Part shown: one piece after another, positions 44,974 through 53,156 of the stretch | How positions within the stretch are numbered: the first letter of the stretch is position 1 | Layout: each line of letters starts with the position of its first letter | Origin: Vibrio sp. SNU_ST1 | Lineage (GTDB): Bacteria; Pseudomonadota; Gammaproteobacteria; Enterobacterales; Vibrionaceae | Length of the DNA stretch: 64,000 nucleotides | NCBI RefSeq assembly: GCF_030563405.1 | Contig: NZ_CP130749.1 | Span: 1,302,001 to 1,366,000 of the forward strand | Direction of reading: 5' to 3' | Notes under the pieces: model-generated | The model's input: the letters and a program-made list of their open reading frames with translations, nothing else | The model's database searches: none | What the model was told of the DNA's origin: nothing | Position numbers and translations under genes: made by a program

Positions 44974-45317
44974 TGAACTACGTAAATGCCCTAAATCTTA
45001 TCGCGACCTTAAAGATCAAACGTGAACAAGAGAAAAAATTCATCGAGTTATCAAATACTATTTTCCCCCCACTCGCTCGTGAAACAGGTTGGAAGCTGAC
45101 ATCACTTTGGACTTCCAACAAACAAACTGACGAGATAACACACATCCAAAACCAATGGCAAACAAACGAAGACACGACAGAACAAGTTGAAAGTGTCCTT
45201 ACCCAAGCAATGGAAAACCTAACTCAAAGTATTGATGGTTACCAACAGCAACTCGAAATGCTAGACGAATTAATTATTGAGGAAACACTGCACTATGCCA
45301 ACAGCTATACTATTTAA
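44973..45317 (+). CDS. Unrecognised 114-residue helical protein coupled to tfuA
   Basis: It starts at the A of the TfuA stop (TAATG), which indicates translational coupling. It is predicted to be helical throughout, with Gln/Glu-rich C-terminal segments (TEQVESVLTQAMENLTQSI, QQQLEMLDELIIEETL). It has no Cys and no signal or leader-like cleavage site, so it is unlikely to be a precursor. A small accessory or chaperone role with TfuA/YcaO is more likely. No family recalled. Confidence 0.7.
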   Translation: MNYVNALNLIATLKIKREQEKKFIELSNTIFPPLARETGWKLTSLWTSNKQTDEITHIQNQWQTNEDTTEQVESVLTQAMENLTQSIDGYQQQLEMLDELIIEETLHYANSYTI

Positions 45318-45358
45318 AGACAACGTCATCTAAAGTTTCATAAATAGTGAGAAAACTC

Positions 45359-46342
45359 ATGGCTTATTTAAGTAATCAACGATTTACAAACCCGATACAC
45401 CTTAAAGCGTTCCACCAGTTTGGCCGGCTTTCATCATCCGTCAACACCACTATTAATTTACCGGACGTTTCTCGAATACACGCTATCATAGAGTTTCAGA
45501 AACACTGGTTTATCCGTGATGTAAGTCAGAATGGCGTTCGAATAAATGGGCGGATGATAGAACCCAATCGACCTCAATTACTCAACGTCAATGATCAAAT
45601 TTTGTTCTCAAGTGCGCAAACAGACCCTTTCGTCATCGAAAGTCTTGAGTCACCAAAAGACGTTTTATTGCCAACACAGCAAGAAGTTTACATAGAACCT
45701 GATCTAAAGCCTATATATCTAGAGCATTATCATTTCTTGCCCAACGACACATCGCCAGAGTTAGTCGTCTTTTATGATCAGGCTAAACAGGAATGGCAAT
45801 GTGAGCACTTTGAGAATAACTTGTGCAGCAGCTTAAATGATGGTGAACAGATTAAGTTTTCAGAAAAGACCTGGCAATTATTCAAAAGTGTTGAGGCTGA
45901 AGACACAGAAACAATGTGTATTGCAAAGCAACCAACCAGTAATCTTTGCTATATCTTCAATATCAGTCTCGATGAAGAACTGACAGAACTCACCATCAGA
46001 GATGAACAAAGGTCGATCGACTGTCAGGCTCGAAGTCACCATTATTTGACTGCGTTGCTAGCACGATATAAAGCAGAAGATCTAAAAAACAATGTCGCCG
46101 AGCCCATGCAAGGTTGGCGAACAATAGAGCAACTAACGAAAGACCTGGGGCTTGCAGAAACTCATATTAATATTCAAATATATAGAGCGCGTAAGCAACT
46201 TTCGGAGTTATTGGAACCAGAAGGTGTTTTAGTACCCAATCTTATCGAAAGAAAGCGTGGCAGAATTAGGTTAGCGATAAAAGATTATCAAATCATTAAA
46301 GGCAGTAAGTTAGAAGTAGATTCGAGAAACCTTGCCGCATAA
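45359..46342 (+). CDS. FHA-domain transcriptional regulator with C-terminal winged helix
   Basis: The 327-residue protein (331 from the GTG at 45347) has an N-terminal FHA domain, residues about 15-90, with all key elements: GRLSSS, SRIHA and SQNGVRINGR. A middle beta-rich region follows. The C-terminal wHTH (about 255-320; WRTIEQLTKDLGLAETHINIQIYRARKQL) is of the trans_reg_C type. FHA domains bind phosphothreonine, so the kinase of this cluster is the natural partner. The phased TTAC/GTAA sites fit a tandem-binding winged-helix protein. It is last in the cluster and followed by a strong terminator. Confidence 0.85.
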   Translation: MAYLSNQRFTNPIHLKAFHQFGRLSSSVNTTINLPDVSRIHAIIEFQKHWFIRDVSQNGVRINGRMIEPNRPQLLNVNDQILFSSAQTDPFVIESLESPKDVLLPTQQEVYIEPDLKPIYLEHYHFLPNDTSPELVVFYDQAKQEWQCEHFENNLCSSLNDGEQIKFSEKTWQLFKSVEAEDTETMCIAKQPTSNLCYIFNISLDEELTELTIRDEQRSIDCQARSHHYLTALLARYKAEDLKNNVAEPMQGWRTIEQLTKDLGLAETHINIQIYRARKQLSELLEPEGVLVPNLIERKRGRIRLAIKDYQIIKGSKLEVDSRNLAA

Positions 46343-46404
46343 CCCGCTGGCCTCGTAAACCTCATAACTAAGCCTGCAGCCCCATGACTAAACTAGCAGC
46401 CCCT

Positions 46405-46437
46405 AAGTAAACCAACATAGCACCTGTTGGTTTACTT
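46405..46437 (+). terminator. Terminator closing the modification cluster
   Basis: AAGTAAACCAACA / TGTTGGTTTACTT is a perfect 13-bp stem with a 7-nt loop. The 3' side is T-rich. Confidence 0.8.
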
Positions 46438-46552
46438 ACTTCATTTCAAATTGTAGTGATCAAACACTTGCCTTACAGCCTCTCAAGTACATTAAATTTA
46501 GCCTAGATTAAACGCTTCCTTTTTCCCTCATTCGTCTTTCGGATCTTACGCC

Positions 46553-46573
46553 TTGTAATAATGTGTAATAGAA
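46553..46573. promoter_or_regulatory. Phased GTAA motif upstream of lipoprotein/collagen-like genes
   Basis: TTGTAATAATGTGTAATAGAACGAA closely matches TGTAATAAGGTGTAATTGAATGAA at 34893-34916, with GTAA repeated at the same 10-bp spacing. It lies about 185 bp before the lipoprotein start. This marks the unit as a likely co-regulated target of the cluster regulator. Confidence 0.5.
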
Positions 46574-46757
46574 CGAAGTTTCTTACTTAAGTATGTTAAT
46601 AGTTAGCGAGAACAGTATCGCCTGACTAGCTTAAAACTCTTCAGCCGTAATAACGCGATTCGTGAAAGTGAACTGCATCTCGTGAACCTTAGGAATTCAC
46701 AGTACTGGATAACATATTCTATTTATGCGTCATCCAGAAAAAGTTATGGAAAACACT

Positions 46758-47030
46758 ATGAGAATTGTCGTCAGTTACATTTTCACTTGCCTGGCTCTAG
46801 TAGGGTGTTCAGACCCAGAACAGACGCAAAATGGCTCTTCACCAACTGAAGGACAGACACAAGGCACACCATCAGCAGAGGCCGTTTATTCTGTTCCAAA
46901 AACTGAACAAGGTTTCGAACCACCTAAACAAGTTGCTAGCTCTCCTTTATTTAAACTTGTCAGTATCGCAAGTTCCGAAAAGCCTACCGCTGAACTCAGC
47001 TCCGTAAATTACCAAGTTAGAGTTAAATAA
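46758..47030 (+). CDS. Small predicted lipoprotein
   Basis: The 90-residue protein starts at the ATG at 46758 (MRIVVSYIFTCLALVGCSD). It has a lipobox LVGC with Cys at residue 17, followed by Asp, which favours inner-membrane retention by the +2 rule. The mature part is Gln/Ser/Thr/Pro-rich with low complexity (QTQNGSSPTEGQTQGTPSA). It lies 17 nt upstream of the collagen-like gene, so the two are co-transcribed. Function unknown; it may anchor or assist the collagen-like partner. Confidence 0.7.
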   Translation: MRIVVSYIFTCLALVGCSDPEQTQNGSSPTEGQTQGTPSAEAVYSVPKTEQGFEPPKQVASSPLFKLVSIASSEKPTAELSSVNYQVRVK

Positions 47031-47047
47031 CTCCAATAGGATCTATC

Positions 47048-48370
47048 ATGAAAAATATTAATATCCTACTCGCCGCTTTATTTATTTCTTGCTCCACATA
47101 TGCAGCGGAGTTTAATCACAATGGTGTTCTGTACGATGCAAACAGTCAAACAACGATTGATGCTACGTTGCCAGTTGTTTTCTCTATCTATAAAAGTGAT
47201 GGTCAACTACTCTGGAAAAATGAAAAAACAATCCAATTTATTGATGGTAACTATAGCGTCACCCTTGGTGAAGATTTGTCGATTGATGCATCTATTTTCG
47301 CAAATGCAGATTTGTACTTGGGGATCAATATCGACAACGATGGAGAAATGTCTCCAAAATTAAAATTATATACCACGCCACGCTCCTATCATGCGGAAAT
47401 GGCTAGCTCAGTAGTCGGCATTGCTAACTTATCTGAGCTTAAAATTAATGGTGACATTGTTATCGATCAAGATGGTAAATGGGTTGGCGATATAGCAGGT
47501 TTAAAAGGTGAAACGGGGGCACAAGGTATACAAGGCGAAGCAGGACCTCAAGGTGATTCAGGAATCGAGCAAGGCTCTAAAGGAGAGACCGGTTCACAAG
47601 GTCCTAAAGGCGATACCGGCTTACAAGGCTTACAAGGTGCAACTGGCGCGCAAGGCCCTAAAGGCGATACCGGCCTACAAGGCTTACAAGGTGCAACTGG
47701 CGCGCAAGGCCCTAAAGGCGATACCGGCCTACAAGGCTTACAAGGTGCAACTGGCGCGCAAGGCCCTAAAGGCGATACCGGCCCACAGGGCTTGAAAGGA
47801 GACGATGCCGCGGCTTTAGTGAACTACTTTACTCAATCCGAGCTCGATAGTGTTGATAAGGATGCGACACCAGATGGTACGTTGGTTTTCAATGCAGGTA
47901 TATCTGCACTGCAATTACTAATAAGTACGAACGAACAATCGATTGGTACCTCAAACAGTGGGAACATGAGCGCTAGTAATTCAATCAATTTTGCTCAAAC
48001 GTTCACATTAGATAAGAACACTACGCTCTCAGCAATAAAGCTTATGGCGAGCTCTGCAAGTGCAATTAACATTTCAATAGCACCGACGGGAGATTTAGCA
48101 GCTATAGAGTCGTTAGCTTCAAATGTAAATATCAATGGTGGCTGGAATGAAATTAGCTTAACCACAAAAAATCTAACTTCTGGGACCGAGTATCTCTTAC
48201 TGTTCGAAAACTGTAGTTGTACATACGACAGCAACAACAATTACAGTATGGGGGAAATCATTGATAATCCAACCGATGGCTCGATCAACGACCCTGGAAG
48301 CAACAATTACGACTATACATTTACGCTAGTTTTTCAAGAAACGGCCAAAGTATGGAGAACAATCAATTAG
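47048..48370 (+). CDS. Secreted collagen-like repeat protein
   Basis: The 440-residue protein has a signal peptide (1-19; STYA-AEF). A beta-rich N-terminal domain (20-150) resembles those found before bacterial tail-fibre or collagen stalks (FNHNGVLYDANSQ, TTPRSYHAEMAS). A Gly-X-Y collagen-like segment (about 156-256, KGETGAQG.. to ..QGLKGD) and a beta-sandwich-like C-terminal domain (about 300-440) follow. Such proteins form trimeric stalks on the cell surface. Like the collar protein on the other side of the cluster, it has a phage-fibre flavour but sits outside any prophage. An N-terminal trimerising or anchoring role is inferred. Confidence 0.85.
   Translation: MKNINILLAALFISCSTYAAEFNHNGVLYDANSQTTIDATLPVVFSIYKSDGQLLWKNEKTIQFIDGNYSVTLGEDLSIDASIFANADLYLGINIDNDGEMSPKLKLYTTPRSYHAEMASSVVGIANLSELKINGDIVIDQDGKWVGDIAGLKGETGAQGIQGEAGPQGDSGIEQGSKGETGSQGPKGDTGLQGLQGATGAQGPKGDTGLQGLQGATGAQGPKGDTGLQGLQGATGAQGPKGDTGPQGLKGDDAAALVNYFTQSELDSVDKDATPDGTLVFNAGISALQLLISTNEQSIGTSNSGNMSASNSINFAQTFTLDKNTTLSAIKLMASSASAINISIAPTGDLAAIESLASNVNINGGWNEISLTTKNLTSGTEYLLLFENCSCTYDSNNNYSMGEIIDNPTDGSINDPGSNNYDYTFTLVFQETAKVWRTIN
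47600..47788 (+). repeat. 54-bp tandem repeat in the collagen-like segment (3.5 copies)
   Basis: Units at 47600-47653, 47654-47707 and 47708-47761 plus a half unit to 47788 each encode GPKGDTGLQGLQGATGAQ. Copies 2 and 3 are identical and copy 1 differs at two silent bases. Near-identity points to recent duplication and likely length variation between strains. Confidence 0.92.
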
Positions 48371-48519
48371 GTTCTATTTAAAAACCCAGTATCTATGTGC
48401 CTGAGTTCTGACTCAATAGAGTTTGAACTCAGCTGCAGCCCCTCAATATACGGCGAATACTATAGCTAAAGATATGACGGGTCCTTGAGACAAACTAAGA
48501 CTTAAATCAAATCCGTCCG

Positions 48520-49869
48520 TTATAAATCAGTAACCTCTAATTGACCTTGGTGTGGGATACGAAAATTAAACTGAGCACCAGAAAAACGGCTCTCTTCTAC
48601 CTCAATGCACCAACCAGAGCGGTTAACCGCAGCTTGAGTGATAGCGAGCCCTAATCCAAAACCGCCGGTCTTTGAGGTTCGGCTTTTATCCAACCGCGAG
48701 AAAGGTACAAAAACCTCCTCTCGCCTGTCTTTTGGAATTCCTTCCCCGTCATCTTCAACCATCATGCAAACTTCATTGTGTGTTCTCTCGATGGTCAACA
48801 ATACTTTTTTATTAGCATATTTAATTGCATTCTTTATCAAGTTATCGACGACTAAGCGAGCCATCGTGTGGTCGCACAGAATCATCACTTCATCAATAAA
48901 ATGGCACTCTACAGCCACCTTCCCATGGGGGAGCGCTTCAACACGAGATCGCACAAACCCAATAAAATCAAGCTCCATTTTACGAGCTTCGTAGAATGAT
49001 GACTCTTTAGACGTTAGCCGAGAAAGCTTGATGATATCTTCGGTTAACGTATTAATATCTTCAATATATAGGTCAATATCATCAAGTAAATTAGGATCGA
49101 TAGACGGATTCTTTATGCGAATAAGGTCACTCACCAGCTGAATACGACTCAAAGGAGTGCGAACTTCATGAGGAATCGCTTGAGCAAACACTTGGCTCTG
49201 TACAAGACGACTCTCAATCTCATCAGCCATACGATTAAAGTTTTCTGCCACATTACCAACGGGGTTTGGCACGTTCGTATCTGCTCTCTTAGAAAAATTT
49301 CCATCACCAAATTGAGTTTGAGTGCTCTGAAACTCTTGAGCTTGATATTGTAACTGCCTTAGAGGTAAATAGATGGCAAAAATAAAAATGGGAATAACAC
49401 CGCATATCAATGAAAGAAAAAACAGGATAGACGTGGTTTTAAACCAAGGCGTTATATAGGTAAAGTAATCTTTATCTTTGGAAAAAACGAGGTAATCTAG
49501 GCTATTTGGAATTGCCATTACCGCGGTGTAGTACTGCGCTCTATCATAGATGATGGAACCATCGATTTGAGTTAACTCCTGACAAGAAGGGCAAGGTGGT
49601 GAGCCATCCCATTGCTTAATAAGTTCTAACTTAATCGTATACGAATCAATTTTTCGTTGTTGTTGTAAGTCTGCGAATAACCCGAACTCTTGCTGTTCAC
49701 TCTCTATATATTTTGCTAAAAAAAGGTGACTGTCTCTTAGAAATGCCTCTGCGTTACTCTTATATAAATACCCGCCCCCAACACCAAAAATAAAGGCAAC
49801 AATTAAGATTATCGAAACAAATATTCCGATATAGAGCCGACAAAACATGCTCGAACATTTATTAACCAT
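48520..49869 (-). CDS. Sensor histidine kinase (RstB-like architecture)
   Basis: The inner-membrane kinase of 449 residues has TM1 at about 10-32, a periplasmic sensor (about 33-140) with an unusual CPSC motif (PPCPSCQEL), TM2 at about 142-170, HAMP, the phospho-accepting His in AIPHEVRTPLSR, N-box NLIKNAIKYANK, and G boxes DDGEGIP and GGFGLGLAI. The sensor Cys pair could bind metal or respond to redox. The ATG at 49869 (MVNKCSS) overlaps the end of the response-regulator gene, so the two form one operon. Confidence 0.9.
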   Translation of the reverse strand: MVNKCSSMFCRLYIGIFVSIILIVAFIFGVGGGYLYKSNAEAFLRDSHLFLAKYIESEQQEFGLFADLQQQRKIDSYTIKLELIKQWDGSPPCPSCQELTQIDGSIIYDRAQYYTAVMAIPNSLDYLVFSKDKDYFTYITPWFKTTSILFFLSLICGVIPIFIFAIYLPLRQLQYQAQEFQSTQTQFGDGNFSKRADTNVPNPVGNVAENFNRMADEIESRLVQSQVFAQAIPHEVRTPLSRIQLVSDLIRIKNPSIDPNLLDDIDLYIEDINTLTEDIIKLSRLTSKESSFYEARKMELDFIGFVRSRVEALPHGKVAVECHFIDEVMILCDHTMARLVVDNLIKNAIKYANKKVLLTIERTHNEVCMMVEDDGEGIPKDRREEVFVPFSRLDKSRTSKTGGFGLGLAITQAAVNRSGWCIEVEESRFSGAQFNFRIPHQGQLEVTDL

Positions 49870-50569
49870 CAACAAGCATGTACCCTTTATTACGAATGGT
49901 GCGAATCATGGTTCCAGAGCATTTAGCACTCGCCAATTTTTTTCTTAGACCAGAAATTCTCATATCGACCGAGCGATCGTTAAAGCCATACTCCATGCCT
50001 CGAAACAGCTGGCAGCATTGCTCTCTGCTCACGATCTCTCCTTTGTTAGCCATCAGTATTTGGAAGATTTCAAACTGTGCAGCGGTCAACTGAAGATCCT
50101 GCCCCTGACAACTCACTTCTTTTCTAATTGCATCGATTTGGAAAGTGGAAGATGGTTGGTGGGTTAACGAAAGGGGAGATTCTGAACTTCTAATTGGCCT
50201 TCCTTCTTTACGCCTTAATAAAGCTTCGATACGCGCTAAAAGAACATGACCTCGAACAGGTTTCGTCATGTAATCATCAGCACCAAATCGAAGTAAACTG
50301 ACTTCACTCATTTCCTCTTCAGACGCAGTGAGAACCAATATCATCCCATGATAAAATTGCTTTGCCTTTACGCAAATCTCGGCTCCGCTCATTCCGGGAA
50401 GCATCAAATCAAGCAGTACTAAATCAGGTTGAAGATCATGAATTGCCTGTATTGCTTCAGCACCATCGTCAATCGCATAGACCTGATAATCATCTGCCTC
50501 TAAATACATCTGAACAAGACGACGAATCTCCAAGTCATCTTCAACGATTAGAATTTTTCCTTTACTCAA
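49862..50569 (-). CDS. OmpR-family response regulator
   Basis: The 235-residue protein has a receiver domain (1-115; acidic IVEDD, phospho-Asp in LVLLDLMLPG, Lys in MTKPVRG) and a C-terminal winged helix (about 140-235; VDMRISGLRKKL and IRNKGYML). The start is taken as TTG at 50569 (SKGKILIVEDD follows) because AGGTGAG lies just upstream; the frame extends to 50602 without a good site. It partners the overlapping histidine kinase. Confidence 0.9.
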   Translation of the reverse strand: MSKGKILIVEDDLEIRRLVQMYLEADDYQVYAIDDGAEAIQAIHDLQPDLVLLDLMLPGMSGAEICVKAKQFYHGMILVLTASEEEMSEVSLLRFGADDYMTKPVRGHVLLARIEALLRRKEGRPIRSSESPLSLTHQPSSTFQIDAIRKEVSCQGQDLQLTAAQFEIFQILMANKGEIVSREQCCQLFRGMEYGFNDRSVDMRISGLRKKLASAKCSGTMIRTIRNKGYMLVDG

Positions 50570-50937
50570 AATCTCACCTAAATAAATCAAGCTTACCGAC
50601 ACAATATATACTTATTGATTGTAAATTAAAGTTTAGACGACAAAGCCAAACAGATACATAACTTACAAAACCACGTGCGATACATTCGGCACTCTCAACG
50701 TACAAGCTCTTATACTGTAACAACTCTTCTTATTTCTTAACATTCGTGCCACCATCTCTCAAAAATCAGCTCAAACTATGAAATTCCTGTTCATCCCCTC
50801 TTCAAATAGGTGCAATTATTCACTATAACACGCTCAAAAATAGCACTAAAAACCTTACAAAACTTACATCTATTTATTCGACCGATTTATAAAACAATTT
50901 TAGTATACCCCTACTGTCTAATTCTGGAATTTTAACG
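50570..50937. other. 368-bp divergent region between two-component operon and outer-membrane protein gene
   Basis: AT-rich, with no gene seen. CTTACAAAACTTACAT (near 50856-50871) is a short phased TTACA repeat that could be a response-regulator site for the barrel gene. It is not as close to the 34.9-kb motif as the 46.5-kb copy is. Confidence 0.35.
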
Positions 50938-51552
50938 ATGAAAGCAATAATTACTGCTCTATCTGCTGTATTGATGGCGTCTCCTGCTGTAGCAAGCAGC
51001 AACATAGTTCAGGAGCTAACGTATATTGGCTTTGGATATAAGCAAACAACCCTAGAAAAAGGGGCATTTGAGGACTACCTGAATAATAAATACTCCAACA
51101 GTGAAGACAAAACACTGGCTGGGCTATACCTGAACCTTGGTATCAATATTACAGAGTCACTATTCATTGAAGGCAATGCTGATTTTGTTACTCGTGTAAG
51201 TTCAGAGATCGACACTTGGAAAATCGGAGGAGGCTTTAATGCCCCCATTACTGACCATTTTTCGATCCCGACCTCATGTGGAGCAGTCAATTATCGAGCA
51301 AACAGTGATTACAGTAGCTCATTCAGCGAGCAAGCTGCATACTGCAAGACTGGGGCTCGAGTACAAGTTGCATCACATTGGTTGATCGATCTTTCCTACC
51401 AGCACGACTTCTTAGACGTAGATAAAGACACTTTCAAAATGAACAACGTATTTCAATTTGGGCGCGTCTTTGGGTTAGTGGCAGGCATAGAGAGCTCCAA
51501 ACGTCGTTACTCGGAAAAAGCCTTTAATCTGGGCATCCAATTCACAATGTAG
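50938..51552 (+). CDS. Small outer-membrane beta-barrel protein
   Basis: The 204-residue protein has a clear signal peptide (MKAIITALSAVLMASPAVA-SS) followed by alternating amphipathic strands (LTYIGFGYKQTTL, LAGLYLNLGINI, KIGGGFNAPI, WLIDLSYQHDFL) and a C-terminal LGIQFTM ending in a terminal aromatic-type strand. This matches the OmpA/OmpW-size porin-like barrels of Vibrio. Two Cys (SCGAV and YCKTG) could form a disulfide. It is divergent from the two-component genes and is a likely target of that system. The specific role is unknown. Confidence 0.75.
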   Translation: MKAIITALSAVLMASPAVASSNIVQELTYIGFGYKQTTLEKGAFEDYLNNKYSNSEDKTLAGLYLNLGINITESLFIEGNADFVTRVSSEIDTWKIGGGFNAPITDHFSIPTSCGAVNYRANSDYSSSFSEQAAYCKTGARVQVASHWLIDLSYQHDFLDVDKDTFKMNNVFQFGRVFGLVAGIESSKRRYSEKAFNLGIQFTM

Positions 51553-51694
51553 CCACCTTAGATAATTAGGGTAATATTTAGACCAAGCACTTCTATCTTG
51601 TATGCATATGGCTAGAATACATGTCATAGTCGATGATTCACCTAAACTACAATTGGAGAATCTACAATCTTTACCATTTATTCAGGGAGCTCTA

Positions 51695-52717
51695 ATGATT
51701 GACTCCAATGAAACCATGCGCAAGCAAGTTTTAAGTGCACTCTGCGTGACACTTATGGTTATGGCTATCCCCATGTCCATTGGCAACAGCTTTGTGTTTC
51801 CCAATAAGTCTTACGCATTATCGTTAATAGAAGCATCTTATATTCTATTAGGTGGGTACTCACTCTATAAAATTAGAGATAACCAAAACGTCACACTGCA
51901 CTCCCATATTCATGTCTTCTTTATTGCGACAGCAATATGTTTTGCTGAGTACGCAAAACCCATCGAAGAGGGTATCTACATTTGGTCTTGTAGTGTGCCT
52001 CTTCTGTTTTACCTACTGTTAGGAAGTCGCAACTCATTAACATATTCGATGGGACTGTTGTTTATTCAGCTATCGATTTTGCTGTATGAAATAGCACTCT
52101 ACAACAAACACGAGTACATACTTTCAGTCATCAACTTTTTGTGTGTTTACTTAGTCGTAACAGCGGTGAGCCGTAAATATGAAAAGGAACGTGAAGGGTC
52201 GAAACTCTACGCTCGATATCTTGGCAGCCATGATCTACTCACAGGAGCACTAAGCCGCAACTCTTTACTGCAAACACTCAACAATGATTTCAGTGACTAT
52301 AACTCGTTCATTATGTTCGATATCGACAATCTTAAAAAAATTAGTAGCAAATTTGGTTACGCATACTCAGATAAGTTGATTAAAGACGTGGTTCAGAGAA
52401 GCTATACCATTATCAATCGAGACTACTTGTATTACTTAGGTGAAGGGCGATTTGTTGTACTAATAAAAAGCGATAGTTTTAGAGAAAGTACCGTCAATGA
52501 GTTCAACTTAGTCAACGATATTCAGCAAACTATTTCTACGACGCCATTCGCTATCAACGAGCAGAAAGTGACAGTAACACTCAGTTCAGGTATCGCTGAG
52601 CTCAAAAAATTCAATACGATTGAGCATGTTTGGTATGAAGCAGAAGGGAATCTAATTCTAGCTAGAGGTCATGGTCCTTCTAGCATTTTCAAGAATCGAA
52701 CTAGTCTTGTTAGTTAA
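51695..52717 (+). CDS. Membrane protein with degenerate GGDEF domain
   Basis: The 340-residue protein has an N-terminal five- to six-helix membrane domain (about 10-165) and a GGDEF-type domain (about 180-330): HDLLTGALSRNSLL and FIMFDIDNLKKISSKFG match, but the catalytic GG(D/E)EF is replaced by LGEGRF, so it is unlikely to make cyclic di-GMP. It may bind nucleotide or act as a regulator. The ATG at 51695 (MIDSNETMRKQ) with GGGAG 5 nt before is preferred over the longer frame from 51602. It follows the barrel gene on the same strand. Confidence 0.75.
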   Translation: MIDSNETMRKQVLSALCVTLMVMAIPMSIGNSFVFPNKSYALSLIEASYILLGGYSLYKIRDNQNVTLHSHIHVFFIATAICFAEYAKPIEEGIYIWSCSVPLLFYLLLGSRNSLTYSMGLLFIQLSILLYEIALYNKHEYILSVINFLCVYLVVTAVSRKYEKEREGSKLYARYLGSHDLLTGALSRNSLLQTLNNDFSDYNSFIMFDIDNLKKISSKFGYAYSDKLIKDVVQRSYTIINRDYLYYLGEGRFVVLIKSDSFRESTVNEFNLVNDIQQTISTTPFAINEQKVTVTLSSGIAELKKFNTIEHVWYEAEGNLILARGHGPSSIFKNRTSLVS

Positions 52718-52749
52718 CCGATAAAACTCTCATCTGTTAAGCGACAGTC

Positions 52750-52786
52750 TTAGTGAGATACAAGCTTGAGTTTCGTATCTCACTAA
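52750..52786. terminator. Perfect 12-bp hairpin after the GGDEF-like gene
   Basis: TTAGTGAGATAC / GTATCTCACTAA with a 13-nt loop. There is no clear T tract, so it may be a Rho-assisted terminator or a regulatory structure. Confidence 0.5.
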
Positions 52787-52971
52787 TCATTAAACCCTAT
52801 CTATCAGATTACGCATAAATAAAAAGAACATTAAGCACTGAGAACTCTTAATGGAATAACCACTCTCAAACCCTCAATTGATAATCGTCGCCTAAATAGA
52901 GTAACGAGCAGCAATTACAAACAGATCATTAGAAACAAAAGTAAGAAGAGCCTTTCACCGTTCCCTAGATA

Positions 52972-53018
52972 CCCCCCTTATTGTTACATATGGGTAATAA
53001 TCATTTTCTATTTAGGGG
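52972..53018. promoter_or_regulatory. Dyad in the frmA upstream region
   Basis: TTATTGTTAC-ATATG-GGTAATAA is an imperfect dyad of the LysR-binding type, framed by an outer pair CCCCCCTTA / TTAGGGGG. It is about 150 bp before frmA. No regulator gene is adjacent. Confidence 0.35.
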
Positions 53019-53156
53019 GATTATCAAAACATGCACTCACACCTATACTAGCTCCAACAAAACGAGAGAGCGGAAACAATTAAGCTCAACTACGCTTAAC
53101 GGGTTGAATTTAATTGCACGGTTATCCGCTGTACTGACATATATAGGAAACATCCA

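Noticed and set aside
44973..45317. 114-residue protein as the modified-peptide precursor
   Set aside because: It has no Cys, few candidate residues in a C-terminal core and is helical throughout.
47508..47795. Second-frame open reading frame within the collagen-like segment
   Set aside because: It is a by-product of the 54-bp repeat; the +1 frame is repetitive and basic with no start signal.
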